Source: Eupeodes corollae
Taxonomy: Eukaryota; Arthropoda; Insecta; Diptera; Syrphidae
DNA length: 64,000 nt
Reading direction: 5' to 3'
Assembly (NCBI RefSeq): GCF_945859685.1
Contig: NC_079149.1
Coordinates: 100,032,863-100,096,862, forward strand
Below the pieces are notes generated by a model. The model ran no database searches. It was not told the DNA's origin and saw only the letters and a program-made list of their open reading frames with translations. Position 1 is the stretch's first letter. The number at the start of each line of letters is the position of its first letter. The translations under genes and the position numbers were made by a program. Below, one piece after another: positions 10,816 through 22,971 of this stretch.

Positions 10816-13170
10816 ACTTTAATATCATTGCCTCTATGTCTTTATCCATGTTAGTCCACCAATAATATCCACGAGCAAGAGATTTCATTTTGGTCATACC
10901 GAAATGCGGAGAATGTAGCTCGTTAAGAACTCGATTTCTTAAAGTTGGTGGTATGTAAACTCTTATGTTTCTCATCGAACAGCCCCTCTGTAGTGCAAAT
11001 TCGGTTTGTTCGATTCCAAAACGATCTCTCGTTTCGCATTCTTGACCAAAGACAATAGCATAGGCTTCACGATCGATTTGACTGTATCGTTGTTGAAGTT
11101 CGGATAATGTCTGTGACGCGTATTGTATTGGACGTTCTGATCCATCACTAAAAATGTGACTTAAGACTGCACCCACTCCATATGGACTTGCGTCCGTAGC
11201 TAGTACTAATGGCAGTTGTGGGTCATAATGTACCAATACTACATCGGATTGCATTTGTCGCTTGACTTCTAAAAACGCACGTTCACTTTGCTGCACCAGA
11301 TAAACTTTGTATTGTTTTTTAGCAAATTATTTATTGGATATAAAATTGTACTCAAATTTTGTAGGAAACGGCCATAATAATTTATGAGTCCAATAAATGA
11401 TCGCACTCCTTATTTTCAGGTTTTTTCATGTCTTCCTTGTTTTTAGGTTGTTTCATGTCTTCTATGTCTTCAATTTATTTTTTCATCTTTTTAATTCCGT
11501 GACAATCGATGACATAACCACAATACTCAATCTGGTCAACCATGAACTCGGATTTGTCTAAATTTATCCGCATAACGGTGTAACCTTTGTAAAACTTAAT
11601 CCAAACGAGTTAAATGTATGGCATCATTCGGTGCCGTAATCGTTATGTCATCCAAAAATACCGTAACTCCATCCATGTCACTCAAAATCTGTTCCATCAG
11701 ACGTTGCCATTTCGCAGGTGCGGATGCAATACCGAACATTATTCATTTCGGCATATAGAGTCTCTTTTGAGTGTTCAATGTTAACAAAATTTGGTCGTCC
11801 GGATGAATTTCAAGTTAAAGATATGCTTTTGAAAGATATATTTTAGTAAATTTCTTACCTCCAGATATTGAGGCGAACAACTCGTCGATTGAAGGTAGTG
11901 GGTACTTATCGATAAACAAACAAGGATTTAACGTGATCTTGTAATCTCCGCAAATTCGGATTTTATTATTACTTTTTCTTACGGCAACAATCGGTGTTGC
12001 CCATTCGCATGTTTCGACTTTTACCAAAACATCTTCTTGAACCAACTTGTCTAGCTCATCTTCAACAGCTTGCATTAGTGAAAACGGTATACAGGTTTCA
12101 CATTTTCCTTAAGTGTAATCGAGCTTGCAATTCGAAAATCTTTCCCGTAGATTTCGAGAACACCTTCTCATATTTTTGAAGCAATTTCTTAATTTCATCC
12201 TTAGCATCAAGCCTCACCATTTTTTCTAACTGCATTACCTCATTCAGTTTATCATCCAAAATCTTTTTTCAATCTATCCTAATTTGATGTAACCATTCTC
12301 GTCCAACTAATGGATTCAAGTTTGTTTTGTTGCCACAATAACTGACGAGTTCAATGTCACTTTTCTCAACTCGAAGATTGCCAAAATGTCTTCGCGCATC
12401 TGCCAAGCCAACCACGGTCAAGGGTGATCTGGTATCTATTTCAAAAGTAAAGGGAAAATCATTAATGAAGAGTTCAAAAAGAATTTTGGAACGACAAGTT
12501 ATTGGTGATGCTTCTCCAATTTGATATATCTCTTCCAGATATGCCAGTTCATCAAGCTGTACTGTTTCATCTTCTTCTTCCAAGGGATTCGTGGTTCCAA
12601 CACCCGACCTCTTCGCTCTAAAACAGACCTTCTTCAGATGTCCTTTTTGGCCACAACCATGCCACACTGAGTCTCCAAATCTAAATTTATTCGCCAAATG
12701 ACTTGTATGTATATCCACATCGAAAGCATTTTCTTACAAATTTGGTATTAGCTGGAGTTTTTCTTTTGGTTTTTCTATTTGAAGAAGTTAACATCGGCTT
12801 CCTTCACCGATGTAAAATGCTGTCAAGGTTCAGACGATTTCTTCGTATGCCTTCTCCAATGATTTTGCAGGTGAAAGTTTGTCGCACAATGTGTTGTTAG
12901 CATCGTTTCCCATATAGTGTAAAATGAGGTGAACTTTTTTATTTGTAGCGTTGTCAAACAGAGCGATAGCCGTTTCGAATCTATTCACCCATCGGTTCCA
13001 TTTAATGTTTTGAGGCTCGAATGGTTCAATCGAAAATGCTGTTTGTAAGCTCTGCATGATTTGATTATGTAATTAAGCAAAAAAAAATTTCTTTTTCTAT
13101 CGTATATGTATGTAGTGTACACGTTCCACGTTTATTCTCAAATATTGGGTTAACCGTGCTCGTCGCCAAT
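10800..13170 (-). mobile_element. Ty3/gypsy retrotransposon, decayed
   Basis: On the minus strand, in order: a gag-like segment (12830-13057, WNRWVNRFETAIALF); a zinc knuckle that has lost its first Cys (GCGQKGHLKKVC); a protease-like FEIDTRSPLTVVG in which the active-site DTG/DSG is changed (12269-12718); reverse transcriptase N-terminus (11815-12075, WATPIVAVRKSNNKIRICGDYK); and an RNase H block (LATDASPYGVGAVLSH, 10790-11296) joined to integrase zinc-finger residues. Several frameshifts separate these blocks. TTGGCGACGAGCACGG at about 13158-13173 (minus) resembles the primer-binding start of this gypsy lineage, so the 5' LTR should lie just above it. I could not delimit either LTR. Confidence 0.8.
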
Positions 13171-13173
13171 TAT

Positions 13174-14049
13174 TGTATTGTAAGAAATAAAGAAAATCCT
13201 TCGTTTACAAAATAATTAAATTGCTTTATTTAAGATACGTGTTTTTTCTTTCACGTTTGTACAAAAAGTGATTATTAGTGAAGAATATAAATCAGAGTGA
13301 CAATTAAAAATATATACATAGTTTGCTAACTTGATTGAGAAATGTACTGTATAACATACTGAAGAGTATTAGATACTAATAGTTCCTTGTTCAGATACCA
13401 CAAATTGGACTATCTGTGGAATATTAAAGATGGAAAAGAGTGCGAAAGCATATTCGTTTCGTTGAATCGTTTACGCTTTTAAGTACAGGAGCTGTCATGT
13501 CACTCATTGGCAGCTTCAAATTATAGCAAACTATGCTCAAGAAAATTGGCTTTACCAATCGGGCTTACAAGAGGAGTGTCATTGAAAACGAGCACAGGAG
13601 CTGACGATGACGTAGTGTTACACACGTTTTTATCAAATGTCCAGAAATGACTTTACCTTTTGGGCATTGCAGCATATTTTCATCATTTCTGGTAATGCAA
13701 AAACCCCATGAGTCAAATATAAATATCTGTTACATGTCTTTGCACCTTGTTTAAACTTGCTGCGGTTTTCCTCAGTAGGTTTGGTTTTATAAATTTGAAA
13801 ACTTACATCTTTGATCCGATGCAAAACTTTAAAAGACACTCGGTAAAAATCGAGCCAACTGGTTTTTGTCAGGTCCAAGCTGCTGAAAGATCGACAAATG
13901 ATTTTTCTTTCTTAATTTATAATTAGCTTCAAAGGAGTTTATAGTTGTTGTAATACTTTTCATAGCTTTTATACCATCACCTCTTCATTCTTTTCAATCT
14001 CAAAAGATTGTCTAGTTTATTTAAAAAAAAGTCTCCAATTCGGAGTTTT
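13174..14049. other. Unassigned AT-rich stretch, possible LTR at the start
   Basis: The first 100 to 300 bases are probably the 5' LTR of the preceding gypsy (GATTTTCTTTATTTCTTACAA on the minus strand ends next to the primer site). A frame of 81 codons at 13633-13878 (minus) has no resemblance I recognise. Nothing else can be supported. Confidence 0.35.
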
Positions 14050-15060
14050 TATGGCTCTGCAGGCTCTGATCATAATGATACAGAGTAATTTTCAAACACT
14101 ATGTTTATGGACTTCATTTTTTAATTTGTATATAGCCTTTGTTACGGATCTTCCTTACACCCATATTGCAGTATCAAAAGCAATGGTGATCGTAATAGAG
14201 TTGAAATTCACTATATTATGTCTTGAATATAAAAGATAAAAGGTTGGTCCTAGGACACTTTCTTGTGGTACACCAACTTCTAACCGAGTAATTTGGGTGA
14301 TACGGTACTTTAAAAAATCGGTTTAAAACATATGATTTAAGAATTTCGAAGTACTGTCTGGTACGGTCCCTACGAAGTTTGTACTCAAGTCCCTTGAGCC
14401 AAACCTTGTAAAAGTTTTGAGCAACATTTACGAATTTAGCAGAACATTATAGATATGCTTTTCTTCAAGTGCCTTTCCCACCGCGTCTATAATTCGATGG
14501 TGTTAGTCTAGAGCGGAATGTTTATTCCTGAATTCAAGCTTATTTGCTGAACCTTTTCAGTAGATTTTTTTTAAACTATTGCCATAATTAGTATAAGCAA
14601 TATTAGTCTTCAAGATGTTACTTCAGATGGGTAGCAGACCTTGTTTAGGTATAACAGTGATTTCTGCAATTTTCCAAGGATTTGCTGTAATAGTTAAATG
14701 TTAATTTTGTTTTGTATTTTATGCGTGTGTTAGGCTATAATTGTATTATTTTTTACTAACAACTTGACGCTTGCTATAAGCTTACTACTTTCTGAAAATC
14801 TGAAGTGTATATATCTTAGCATTTCTTCTATAACTTGTGTATCTAGTGACAAGATCATACCCTGGTGATTTTTCAGAAGATAGCTTATGTTGACTTATGC
14901 TCGTAGCTTCTTAATTTTTACAGCGTGAAAAAATTGAATTTCAGAAACTGTAAGGAATCTGTACATGTATTTTCTGGTAATGGTTCAAAAATAATTGCCC
15001 AATCTTCAGACAAAAGTTCAGCTTTTATTGGGTTCGGGTTTTGCGTCTAAGGTCTTTTTA
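14050..15060 (-). pseudogene. Jockey-group LINE relic
   Basis: The minus strand reads, with many stops and frame changes, DAVGKALEEKHICN (near 14490) and EVGVPQESVLGPTFYLLY (near 14240-14285), both standard blocks of Jockey-type reverse transcriptases, in the right order. Sequence up to about 15060 may be the preceding part (EDWAIIFEPLP-like) but this is weaker. It is far decayed. Confidence 0.55.
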
Positions 15061-15240
15061 GATACCTTACTGCTGTTCATAATAATTATTTGGTAGAAGC
15101 ATTTATGATCAGGCTTTTGAGAAATCTACTAAGTGATTCATTTTTAAACTAGCCTATTCTTTTCTTTTTAGTTCCTTGTTTAGATGGTTAAAAACTGTCT
15201 TATCATCTAGAAACCTTGGAGCTCGCCGTGTTAAAAAAAA

Positions 15241-16210
15241 AACCTTCAATTCAAAATGTTGGTGGCAGTATCATTTCAGTGCGCAAAACAGTCGAAGTGA
15301 TAAATATTTTGTCTATGTTGCTGTTGCTGTTTCGTAACTCGATCTTAATTTTTGTAAGTATGAAACATAGGCTTAAGTCAGTATTCCATTGACACTGTCA
15401 CAGACCGTCGCTGTTAATGTTAACATTTTCAATTAAAAAATCAACCCGAACCACGACGAACGAAGCAATAACGTTAAATAGAAATAAAGTTGCATGCAAC
15501 TTAGATGATAGTTTCAACATAAAAGATCGTCAACCAATGTGAGCCCTCCATTTAAGCAATGTTATGGTTTGAGTGAACACCCACCATTAGAATCCATACA
15601 TTACTAGAGAAAGAAAAGTAGAAACCCCTTTGACAATCACCGAACGCCGCCATTGTGTTTCTCAACTCTCATCTCAATTGATATTTCTATTTCACTTTTC
15701 TCCACAACCATTTCTCCTATCTCTTTTTTGTCACAGAGAGAAAATCAAAACAAAATCGAGTGGATTAGTTCTGTACAAGATTAAACAAGTTCATCAACTC
15801 AACAGTTGCTGTTGATTCTCCCGCTGTGTTAGTTCGTTCCGCGATCGAATTTTTAGAAAATATTTTATATAATCGTTTAAATTAAATTTTGTGAATATTT
15901 AAGTAAAGAAATTTGTTAATGAAGTGATAATTTTACTTTGAAAATGTTTTAATTATAAAATAACAATCGATTGAAAGTGATATTGTGTTTTTTTTCTTAT
16001 ATAATTTTAATCTTTGAATAGAACAAATTTTCACCATTTTAATTTTAAAAGTGTCGGTATTGGCGGTTTCGGTAGAGTAGAACTAACACGAAAGTTATTT
16101 TGAATTAAAAAGTGTGAGTTATGAAAATAAACATCTATTTGGTGAGTAATTTTTCAGATGTTTTCTGTTTAATAATTTAATTTTGAATGTACCAAACAAT
16201 ATGATTTTTT
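15241..16210 (+). repeat. Duplicated promoter-like segment, copy 1
   Basis: About 950 bases are shared with 40073-41100, with substitutions and small indels but no large rearrangement. The segment contains CTGTGTTAGTTCGTTCCGCG, which looks like a transcription start region, then roughly 300 bases of leader. It ends with an ATG at 16121 followed by six codons and GTGAGTAAT, a good splice donor, which is kept in the other copy. I read this as the 5' end (promoter, leader and first coding exon) of a gene or an unknown mobile element. No second exon is recognised. Confidence 0.6.
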
Positions 16211-16397
16211 ATTTACCATTCAATTTTAAACCATCGGTCTTTTAAGTACATTTCTTACCCCACAAATATAAGGCTTTCCAATAAGATGTATCATTTGGAT
16301 ATTTAAAAAAAACTGGGTATTTTTTTAAAAACCATTGTCACTTATGTATTTCATTGTAAAGAAGAAAACCATTTATATTATTTTAGATTTTTGTTTA

Positions 16398-17447
16398 AAT
16401 ACTTACTTACTTAAGGTGGCGCTACAGTCCGGCCTGGACCTGGGCCTCAACCAACATGCGTCTCCAGCCAGCTCGGTCTCTAGCTAGCTGTCTTTAATTT
16501 CGCACTTCAAGTTGGTTGAGGTCTTCCATTGTCTACCATTCTCCATCTATGCATACGGGACCAAAAATCACACGAAGAATTTTTCTCTCGAAGCAGAAGA
16601 CGTTCTCATCTTTCTTTGACAGGGTCCAGACCTCAGCGCCATAAATGAGAACTGGGATGATGAATGCCTTATAGATGGTGATTTAAAATGCTCGAGAGAG
16701 GACTTTAATTCTCAATTGCCTTTTATGTCCAAAGAAGCATCGATTTGCTAGAGCTATTCTTCGTTTGATTTCAGCGCTAGTGTCGTTGTCGGTGTTAATA
16801 GCGGTGCCTAGGTAGACAAAGTCCTTAACTACCTCGAAGTTATAGGTGTCCTTGGTGACATTTTCTCCAAAACGTCGTTGCTCAATGTCCTTTTTTGATG
16901 ACAGCATATACTTGGTCTTACCCTCATTGACCACTAAACCCATCTTCTTTGCTTCCTTCGCAATCTTCCAATTATGTAAATATCATCTGCATATCGGAGT
17001 AATGGGATGGACCTTTGGAAGATTGTGCCTCTATGCTGTTGACAGTTGAGTTTGGCAAAATTCTTTCCACAACGATGTTGCAGAAGTCGCATGACATTCT
17101 CCACAAACGGATAAGTTTGACAGGGACGCCAAAACTAGACATTGCTCTGTAGAGCTCTTCCCTATTGATTCTGTCGTACGCGGCTTTAAAATCGATAAAG
17201 AGATGGTGGGTATCGATTTGAAGTTCCCCGTTTTTTCCAAGATCTGCCGTAGTGTGAATATTTGGTTGAAAGTTGACTTTGCTGGTCTGAAGCCACACTG
17301 AAAAGGACCTTTTCTGGTTGTTGACGAACGTCTTCAAACGTTCACATAATACGGCAGAGAGGATCTCATATGCAATGCTTAGGAGACTAATGCCTCTGTA
17401 GTTGGCGGAATTTAGAGGGTCTCCTTTTTTCTGTACCGGGCAACTTT
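16398..17447 (-). mobile_element. RTE-like LINE, 3' fragment with internal deletion
   Basis: The minus strand begins in the reverse transcriptase core (IDFKAAYDRINREELYRAMSSFGVP near 17150-17220), has lost part of the catalytic region (remnant YSDMQMIFT where YADDI-type residues belong), resumes with NEGKTKYMLSSKKDIEQ at 16683-16943, and ends with GCGCCACCTTAAG and TAAG repeats at 16398. It is the same subfamily as the copy at 1-786, judged by the 3' leader (GGCCTGGACCTGGGCCTCAA on the plus strand). Confidence 0.85.
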
Positions 17448-17739
17448 GCTAATTTATATAATTTGGAGAAGTGGTCTTTCCAATACTTTTTAAAATTTAC
17501 CCTATATCTATTTTTTTCAATAAATGATATTTTCAAATTTTTTTGACATTGTAACTCAAAGAACAATTATACGATGGGCTTGAAATTTTAACTAATTATT
17601 CTTGATATTGATTACCCTTGTCGATAACGAAGACGAAGGAACTTTTTCGTCGCAGCAGCACTTTTAAAGAGAATTTTCTTGAAATGCGTCAGACCTCTTT
17701 AAAATCTTTTAAGGTAGTGGCCGTGGCGTGATGGTTCGG

Positions 17740-17917
17740 TTTGAGGAAACAGCTGTTTTACAGCATATAGTTTGACCCTAGAGTAAAGGTAATTTGCTTC
17801 ATGACCCTTACAAGGCCGATTATCGTTTATGGTTATCCTGTTTGGTTCAACGTTGCCCCTTCCCAGATGGGGAAGTTTCGGGTTTGTTTTTGAAAAGTCT
17901 AATCTGGCCCTCAGTAG
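17740..17917 (+). pseudogene. LINE fragment (C-terminal reverse transcriptase region)
   Basis: Plus-strand residues RPIIVYGYPVWFNVAPSQMG followed by KFRV match the conserved C-terminal block of Jockey/I-type LINE ORF2. A stray SINE A-box fragment (GTGGCGTGATGGTT) lies just before it at 17720-17735, and a complete SINE follows at once. Confidence 0.6.
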
Positions 17918-17918
17918 T

Positions 17919-18213
17919 ACCCGTGGCATGATGGTTAGTGCGTTGGACTGTCATGCAAGGGGTCTTGGGTTCAATCCCTGCCTGTGCCACCTTAATTTAA
18001 AAAAAATAATTTTCGCGGGTACTGCCTCTTGCGAGGAATTGACAAATCCTTCAAGAGTAATTCTTGTCATGTAAAGTGCTTTCTCCAACTAGCCGTTCGG
18101 ATTCGGCTTAAAATTGTAGGTCCCTTCCATTCCTGACAACAGTACTCGCACACAGGAATGGTTGAGAGTTGTAAGTCACTAGGCCCTGGTTCACAACGGA
18201 CTGTTGCGCCACC
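17919..18213 (+). repeat. tRNA-derived SINE, best copy
   Basis: This copy has an intact A-box region (TGGCATGATGGTTAGTGC) and B box (GGGTTCAATCCCTG), then a body with GAGGAATTGACAAATCC, AGTAATTCTTGTCATG and GTACTCGCACACAGG, and a tail ending GGACTGTTGCGCCACC. It is about 295 bp long. The tail matches the 3' end of the RTE LINE at 56281-58955 (29 of 33 bases by hand), which suggests that LINE machinery retrotransposes it. Confidence 0.85.
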
Positions 18214-18255
18214 CCATTTGATTTTTGAATCTGGCTCTCAAGATTTTTTTTGAAA

Positions 18256-18489
18256 CTAGTGGCTTTCGCTGATGATATGTTTTGATGCTATGTTGACATC
18301 ATAATTTTCTTTCAGTTCGTTGCGGATGGCACTGAAATGATAAATAACATTGTCTTCTTTTGTGGGCATCTTTTTACGAGGACATTGCTCGACGTTCTGA
18401 ATGGTTCCAAATGGTTCAAAATGACGAAATGCGTTGAAAACCATTTTTCTTGAGAACTCCAACAGCTTGGATATGTCAGAAACTGTCAT
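18256..18489 (-). pseudogene. Tc1/mariner transposase N-terminal fragment
   Basis: MTVSDISKLLEFSRKMV and FNAFRHFEPFGTIQNVEQ have the spacing of the paired-like helix-turn-helix domain of Tc1/mariner transposases, followed by a basic CPRKKMPTKED. No catalytic domain follows. The assignment rests on this pattern only. Confidence 0.45.
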
Positions 18490-18789
18490 TTATTTGTCTT
18501 TTATCTGCAAAATTATTTTTCGTTTATATTCTGAACACCATGACTATTTTAGTACATTTTGATTTATTTAATAAGTTGAGACCAATAAATACCGGATTAC
18601 CTCAAAAAGTGCATTTTTATTCAACTAGGCGGCTTAAAAAATGTATTAGGACTAAAATGTGCTAAATTTTTGTCCAGCTAAAAATAGCTTGAATCACAAA
18701 CTTATGCAGTTTTCTCAAAACCTAAACCTAATAGGTGTTTCCTCGTTCTTCTGGATATTTTCAACCATACATTTCTTCTTTGAATGGCT

Positions 18790-19045
18790 TTCATGGCTAT
18801 AATTTTGGGAAGTCTTTCATCTCAAGAACTTTCAGTATGTAATCTACGTGGAACTTCAAAGTCTGGCATCTCAAGAACTTTCAGTATGTAATCTACGTGG
18901 AGCTGGCCTGTTTCGATTATTATCAGCATATGTTGTCTCAGGATTTTCTCTACGGTTTCATGTTGACTGTGTCCCCAAGATTGTGCAGCATAAAGCATCA
19001 CCGATTCCATTACTCCAACGAAAACTTTGTATTTAACGGTATGGT
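18790..19045 (-). pseudogene. LINE ORF2 C-terminal fragment with small internal duplication
   Basis: Minus-strand residues VFVGVMESVMLYAAQSWGH and ILRQHM, then YILKVLEMP, match the block after the reverse transcriptase domain of LINE ORF2 (compare YILKVIRIDERS in the fragment at 46205). A stretch CTCAAGAACTTTCAGTATG is present twice, about 50 bases apart (18820-18900), a local duplication. Confidence 0.55.
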
Positions 19046-19354
19046 CAACGGATTTATTAACTTCCCATAGGAAGTTATTGTAATGGGTCCGATTTGTCAA
19101 ATTGAAAATTTTGACGTTTCTCGGCGTTTCAAGGCCCTAGAGTCGAAATAAAAGATTTTTAGAAAGATGTTTGTGCGTGCGTGTGTACGTACGTTCGTAC
19201 GTTCGTACGTTCGCGACGTTTTTTTCGTCGTCCATAGCTCAAGAACCAGAAGAGATATCGACTTCAAATAAATTTTGTTATACAGAAAATAAGGCAGAAA
19301 GATGCAGAAAGGGTTCTCAAGAAAATTGCGTGGGTGGTTTTTTTTACCATAGCA

Positions 19355-19383
19355 CACAGTGCGTTGACCAGTGGACAAAAATA
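19355..19383 (+). promoter_or_regulatory. Transib 5' terminal signal, 13-bp spacer RSS-like
   Basis: CACAGTG (19355-19361), a spacer of 13 bases (CGTTGACCAGTGG), then ACAAAAATA (19375-19383). The heptamer equals the V(D)J recombination signal heptamer, and the nonamer differs from ACAAAAACC at two positions. Confidence 0.8.
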
Positions 19384-20062
19384 AAAAAATTAAAAATGCA
19401 ATTTTGTTCTATTAGGCTTTGATTCGGGTCTAGCACATGTTGAATAACTATTATTTTTAGTTTTTTTGTTGTTTGCTTTTTTTATATGATAAATTAGCGG
19501 ACTTGTTTAAGACATAATAAGGTAATTATAGTCAGCCTTGTTGTGAAACGCGATTTTGTGCAAAGTGATTTAGCTGGTGAAAGAAAAGTAATAGAAGCAA
19601 CATTTTTTTGGATAGTGGATATTAATAATGGGTTCATTTAGAGCTGGTATGACTTATTATATTTGCCTTTTGAAATAATTTGTAAGTTAGGTGAATTATT
19701 AAAAAAAAAAAGTTATTTTTAAGGCATTTTTTCACTTTGGTTAAGCTTTTGAAAAGACTGTAGCAAGCTGTAGCAGAATTTTTAGCGTTATTGCATTGCC
19801 CTATTATTCTTCTATGCAAAAATGCAAAGCTTTTTTGCTAATCTTTGCTAACCTTTAAAATATTCAACTTTTTACAGGACCAGAACAAATCTTTAAAAAT
19901 CAGTAAATTCATGAAAAATTGATTTCTTTTGATAAAAAATCACGAATTAAAAATATTTTAACATTTATTTTAAATGAAGTGAAGATAAACAAATGTTCTT
20001 AAGACATAAAAATGTATTTAAAGTCCAAAACTAAGTTTTTTACTCAAACCTTAAAGACGATG

Positions 20063-20091
20063 CACAGTGCGTTGACCAGTGAACAAAAACA
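20063..20091 (+). promoter_or_regulatory. Internal Transib end signal, 13-bp spacer RSS-like
   Basis: CACAGTG (20063-20069), spacer CGTTGACCAGTGA, then ACAAAAACA (20083-20091). It is nearly identical to the outer 5' signal and lies just upstream of the transposase gene, so it is probably the original 5' end of this transposase copy. Confidence 0.8.
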
Positions 20092-20329
20092 AAAAAATCA
20101 AGTCCGTTATATGAAGAAAAAATGCTAGCTATCTTCAAAGGCTTATATTAGACATATATTATGACCTATTTTTGCATTGTTTACAGTTTGTAATGTTTTA
20201 GCGGTTTTTTTCCAGATGTTAAGGTCATTAGAGTTTCAGGTCTCGTTCTAATCAGATTAAACTGATGAATCATTCAGCGTGTGAATAAAAGTTAAATTAT
20301 TAAATATATTTTTTTTTTGTGAATTATAA

Positions 20330-22700
20330 AAATGGATACTTCTAGATCTGGAGCGTATGTTTTTTTATTTATTTTTGAGTGAAAAAAGTGTTCAACAAAT
20401 TAAAATCAAATGTTTACCTTTTTGAGACGTAAAAACTCTCTTTTGGTGTTGTTTAAATTAGACTGTAGGAAGCTGTAGCAATTTTTTTTTTAATTTTATT
20501 TTTTTGAATTTTTCTATTTTCCAAAAGTGTTGAGTTTTTTTTTACTAATACTTGCAAACCTTCAAACATTTAACTTTTTAGCACCAAGTCCCATATTAAA
20601 AAATAAACACATTTTCGAAAAATGGGCTTCAATTGGAAAAATTCCCAAGATTGAGGATCTTATTGACTTTGTTTTAGTAGATATAGTAAAAATTGATTGC
20701 TGCTCAAATTTAATTAGAAATGATTTAACTAAAAAAATTAGAAATTTTGATTGCAATGTGACTAGGCGATGGAAACAATGCTCCCGAAACCACGCTATGT
20801 TTGTCAAGCGTCATAATGATTGGTTGAACTGTGAGTTTTTACTTCCCCAAGGCTTGAAACTTTCAAACAAAACCAACTTTGAAGGAAATAATCGCGGACG
20901 ACCTAAAAAGACATTTGGGGAATCATCTATAAAAACAAAGAAACGAAAAGTTGAAGATCTGTTGGCCTCGAAAACCAGCGAAGAGCTACAATATGCAGCT
21001 GAGCTTTCTAAGCGTTTATCTGATGCAGGTGGAGTGGGTCCAAGCTCAAATCGAATTTCAATTTTAACTCCTGTAAAGGCTCTGGCTTTGTATTTAGATT
21101 TAGATCTTTCGGAAAGAAAGTATAAACTATTAAGAACAGTCGTTAATGCTCTACACAACGATTTTTTTCCCAGTTTATATAAACTTAAGAAGTTGAAAAA
21201 AAAAAATGCTTCCTGTTAACCGAGAGGCAACAGAAACAACAGCATCTGTTGATCTCCAAGAGCTTCTCAATAAAACTGGTGAAAGCGTAGTTGAAATTTC
21301 GAACATACATACATCAAAATACATCTGCTACATTAGTGTGTAAATGGGGCTTCGACGGAAGCTCTGGCCATAGCCAGTATAAACAGTGTTTCACTGATTC
21401 AGAAAACACTGATGAATTTTTATTTTTGATTGCAATGTGTCCCTTAAAGTTGGTTGAAGATAGTACTGGTACAGAGTTATGGAATACTCCCCGTTCTTCT
21501 TCAACAATGTATCGCAGGCCAATAAAATTTGTATTTATGAAAGAAAATTCAACCCTTGTTCAAGAAGAAGAAGCCAGATTGAATGAAATGATAGTTCATC
21601 TCTCTAAGCATTGTTTTCAAAAGAATGGGTTTAGCATAGAAATTTCTTTTAAAATGTTATTTACAATGATCGATGGAAGTGTTTGTAACATTTTATCGAA
21701 GACAAATGCTGCAGCAAAATGTTACATATGCGGTGCAACTCAAAAACAAATGAATAGGGAAGCTATTTATGAAAAGTCATCAAATGTGGAAAATTATCGG
21801 TTCGGACTATCAACCTTACATTGCTGGATAAGGTGCTTCGAGTGCTTGTTGCATATTTCATATAGGCTTCCTTTTAAATCTTGGCAAGTACGTGATCCGC
21901 AAAACAAAATAACCTTCGCAAACAGAAAGAAAGAAATACAAAACTCTTTCAAAACTAGAATGGGTCTCACAGTGGATAAACCAAAACCAGGATTTGGTTC
22001 ATCTAATGATGGCAACACTGCAAGGCGGTTCTTCGCGAATCCAAAAGAAGCTGCAGAAATAACGGGGGTTTCTGAAAATCTTATACAAAAATTTTCTATT
22101 ATTTTACGAGTGATCGCTTCTGGAAAACATATAAACATACCAACATTTTCTATATTATTAAGCGAAACGAGTGAGCTTTACCTTCAACTTTATAGTTGGT
22201 ATTACATGCCAACTAGTGTCCACAAGCTTTTGGTTCATGGACCAGATATAATTTCTTTCTTTGAAATTCCGATTGGGCAGCTATCAGAGGAAGCGTTAGA
22301 AGCGAGTCACAAGGAATTTCGGAGAAATCGTCTTAATCACACCAGAAAAGCCTCTCGCATATATACGAACATAGATTTGATGACCGTTTTATTACTTAAG
22401 TCTGATCCTAAACTTTCGCAACATAGACACACAGGTAAGTATTCAAAATACTTTAACTCAGTGTTAAATCTGACTTTTATGAGTTGGTATTTCAAAACGA
22501 AATATGGTTAATATTCCAAACCTAGAATAACACAGAATAATGAGAATTAGAACTAGGCTAAAACTTTTTGCATTCCATCCACAGTTTCAAAAAAAATTGC
22601 AGAGAACGATGATGAACTTAATTTTTATTTCTTGGAATCCGAAAATTTAGAACAAGATTTTCGAGAAAATGTGATTGAAGACAACGATGAAACTAATTAA
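20330..22700 (+). pseudogene. Transib (RAG1-like) transposase, copy 2, frameshifted, with introns
   Basis: A short first exon probably starts at ATG 20332 (MDTSRSG); a matching MGSFRAG with GTATG donor lies in the upstream duplicate at about 19628. The main frame opens after an acceptor at about 20580 and runs to 21219, with EDLIDFV, RHNDWLNCEF and NRGRPKKTF. Frameshifts near 21200 and 21320 break it. It then carries KWGFDGSSGHSQY (first Asp), CYICGATQKQMN (zinc-binding-like), LFTMIDGSVCN (second Asp), SNDGNTARRFFANP, YYMPTSVHKLLVHG and SEEALEASHKEF (catalytic Glu) up to 22434. A GTAAGT donor at 22435 and CAG acceptor at 22584 join it to a last acidic exon (22585-22700, ending DNDETN). All three catalytic residues remain. 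Confidence 0.85.
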
Positions 22701-22971
22701 ATGAAATATAATAACTGTTTTTTTTTTTTTGGAAAATATATTTCTATTTTTAATTTTATATATATATATACATACATCTATTTTTATTTTGTAACAAGGA
22801 AAAATTATCAAACAAAAGTGTTCTTTATTAAATCTTAAAATAAAAATAGAAAATAGATGGTCTTTTTTTAAGTTGTAAGAAGCATTTATTACTTTAATTT
22901 AACAGAATTAAATCCTAATTTGTGTTTCCCAAGCTCATTCTATGCAAAAACAACAAATTTCCTAGCATTCT

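Noticed and set aside
13633..13878. 81-codon minus-strand frame as a host gene
   Set aside because: No domain, no exon partners and no promoter; it may be part of an unrecognised old repeat.
17919..17995. A functional tRNA gene from the A-box and B-box pattern
   Set aside because: The sequence continues into a dispersed 295-bp body repeated several times with a LINE-like tail, so it is a SINE; I see no proper cloverleaf.
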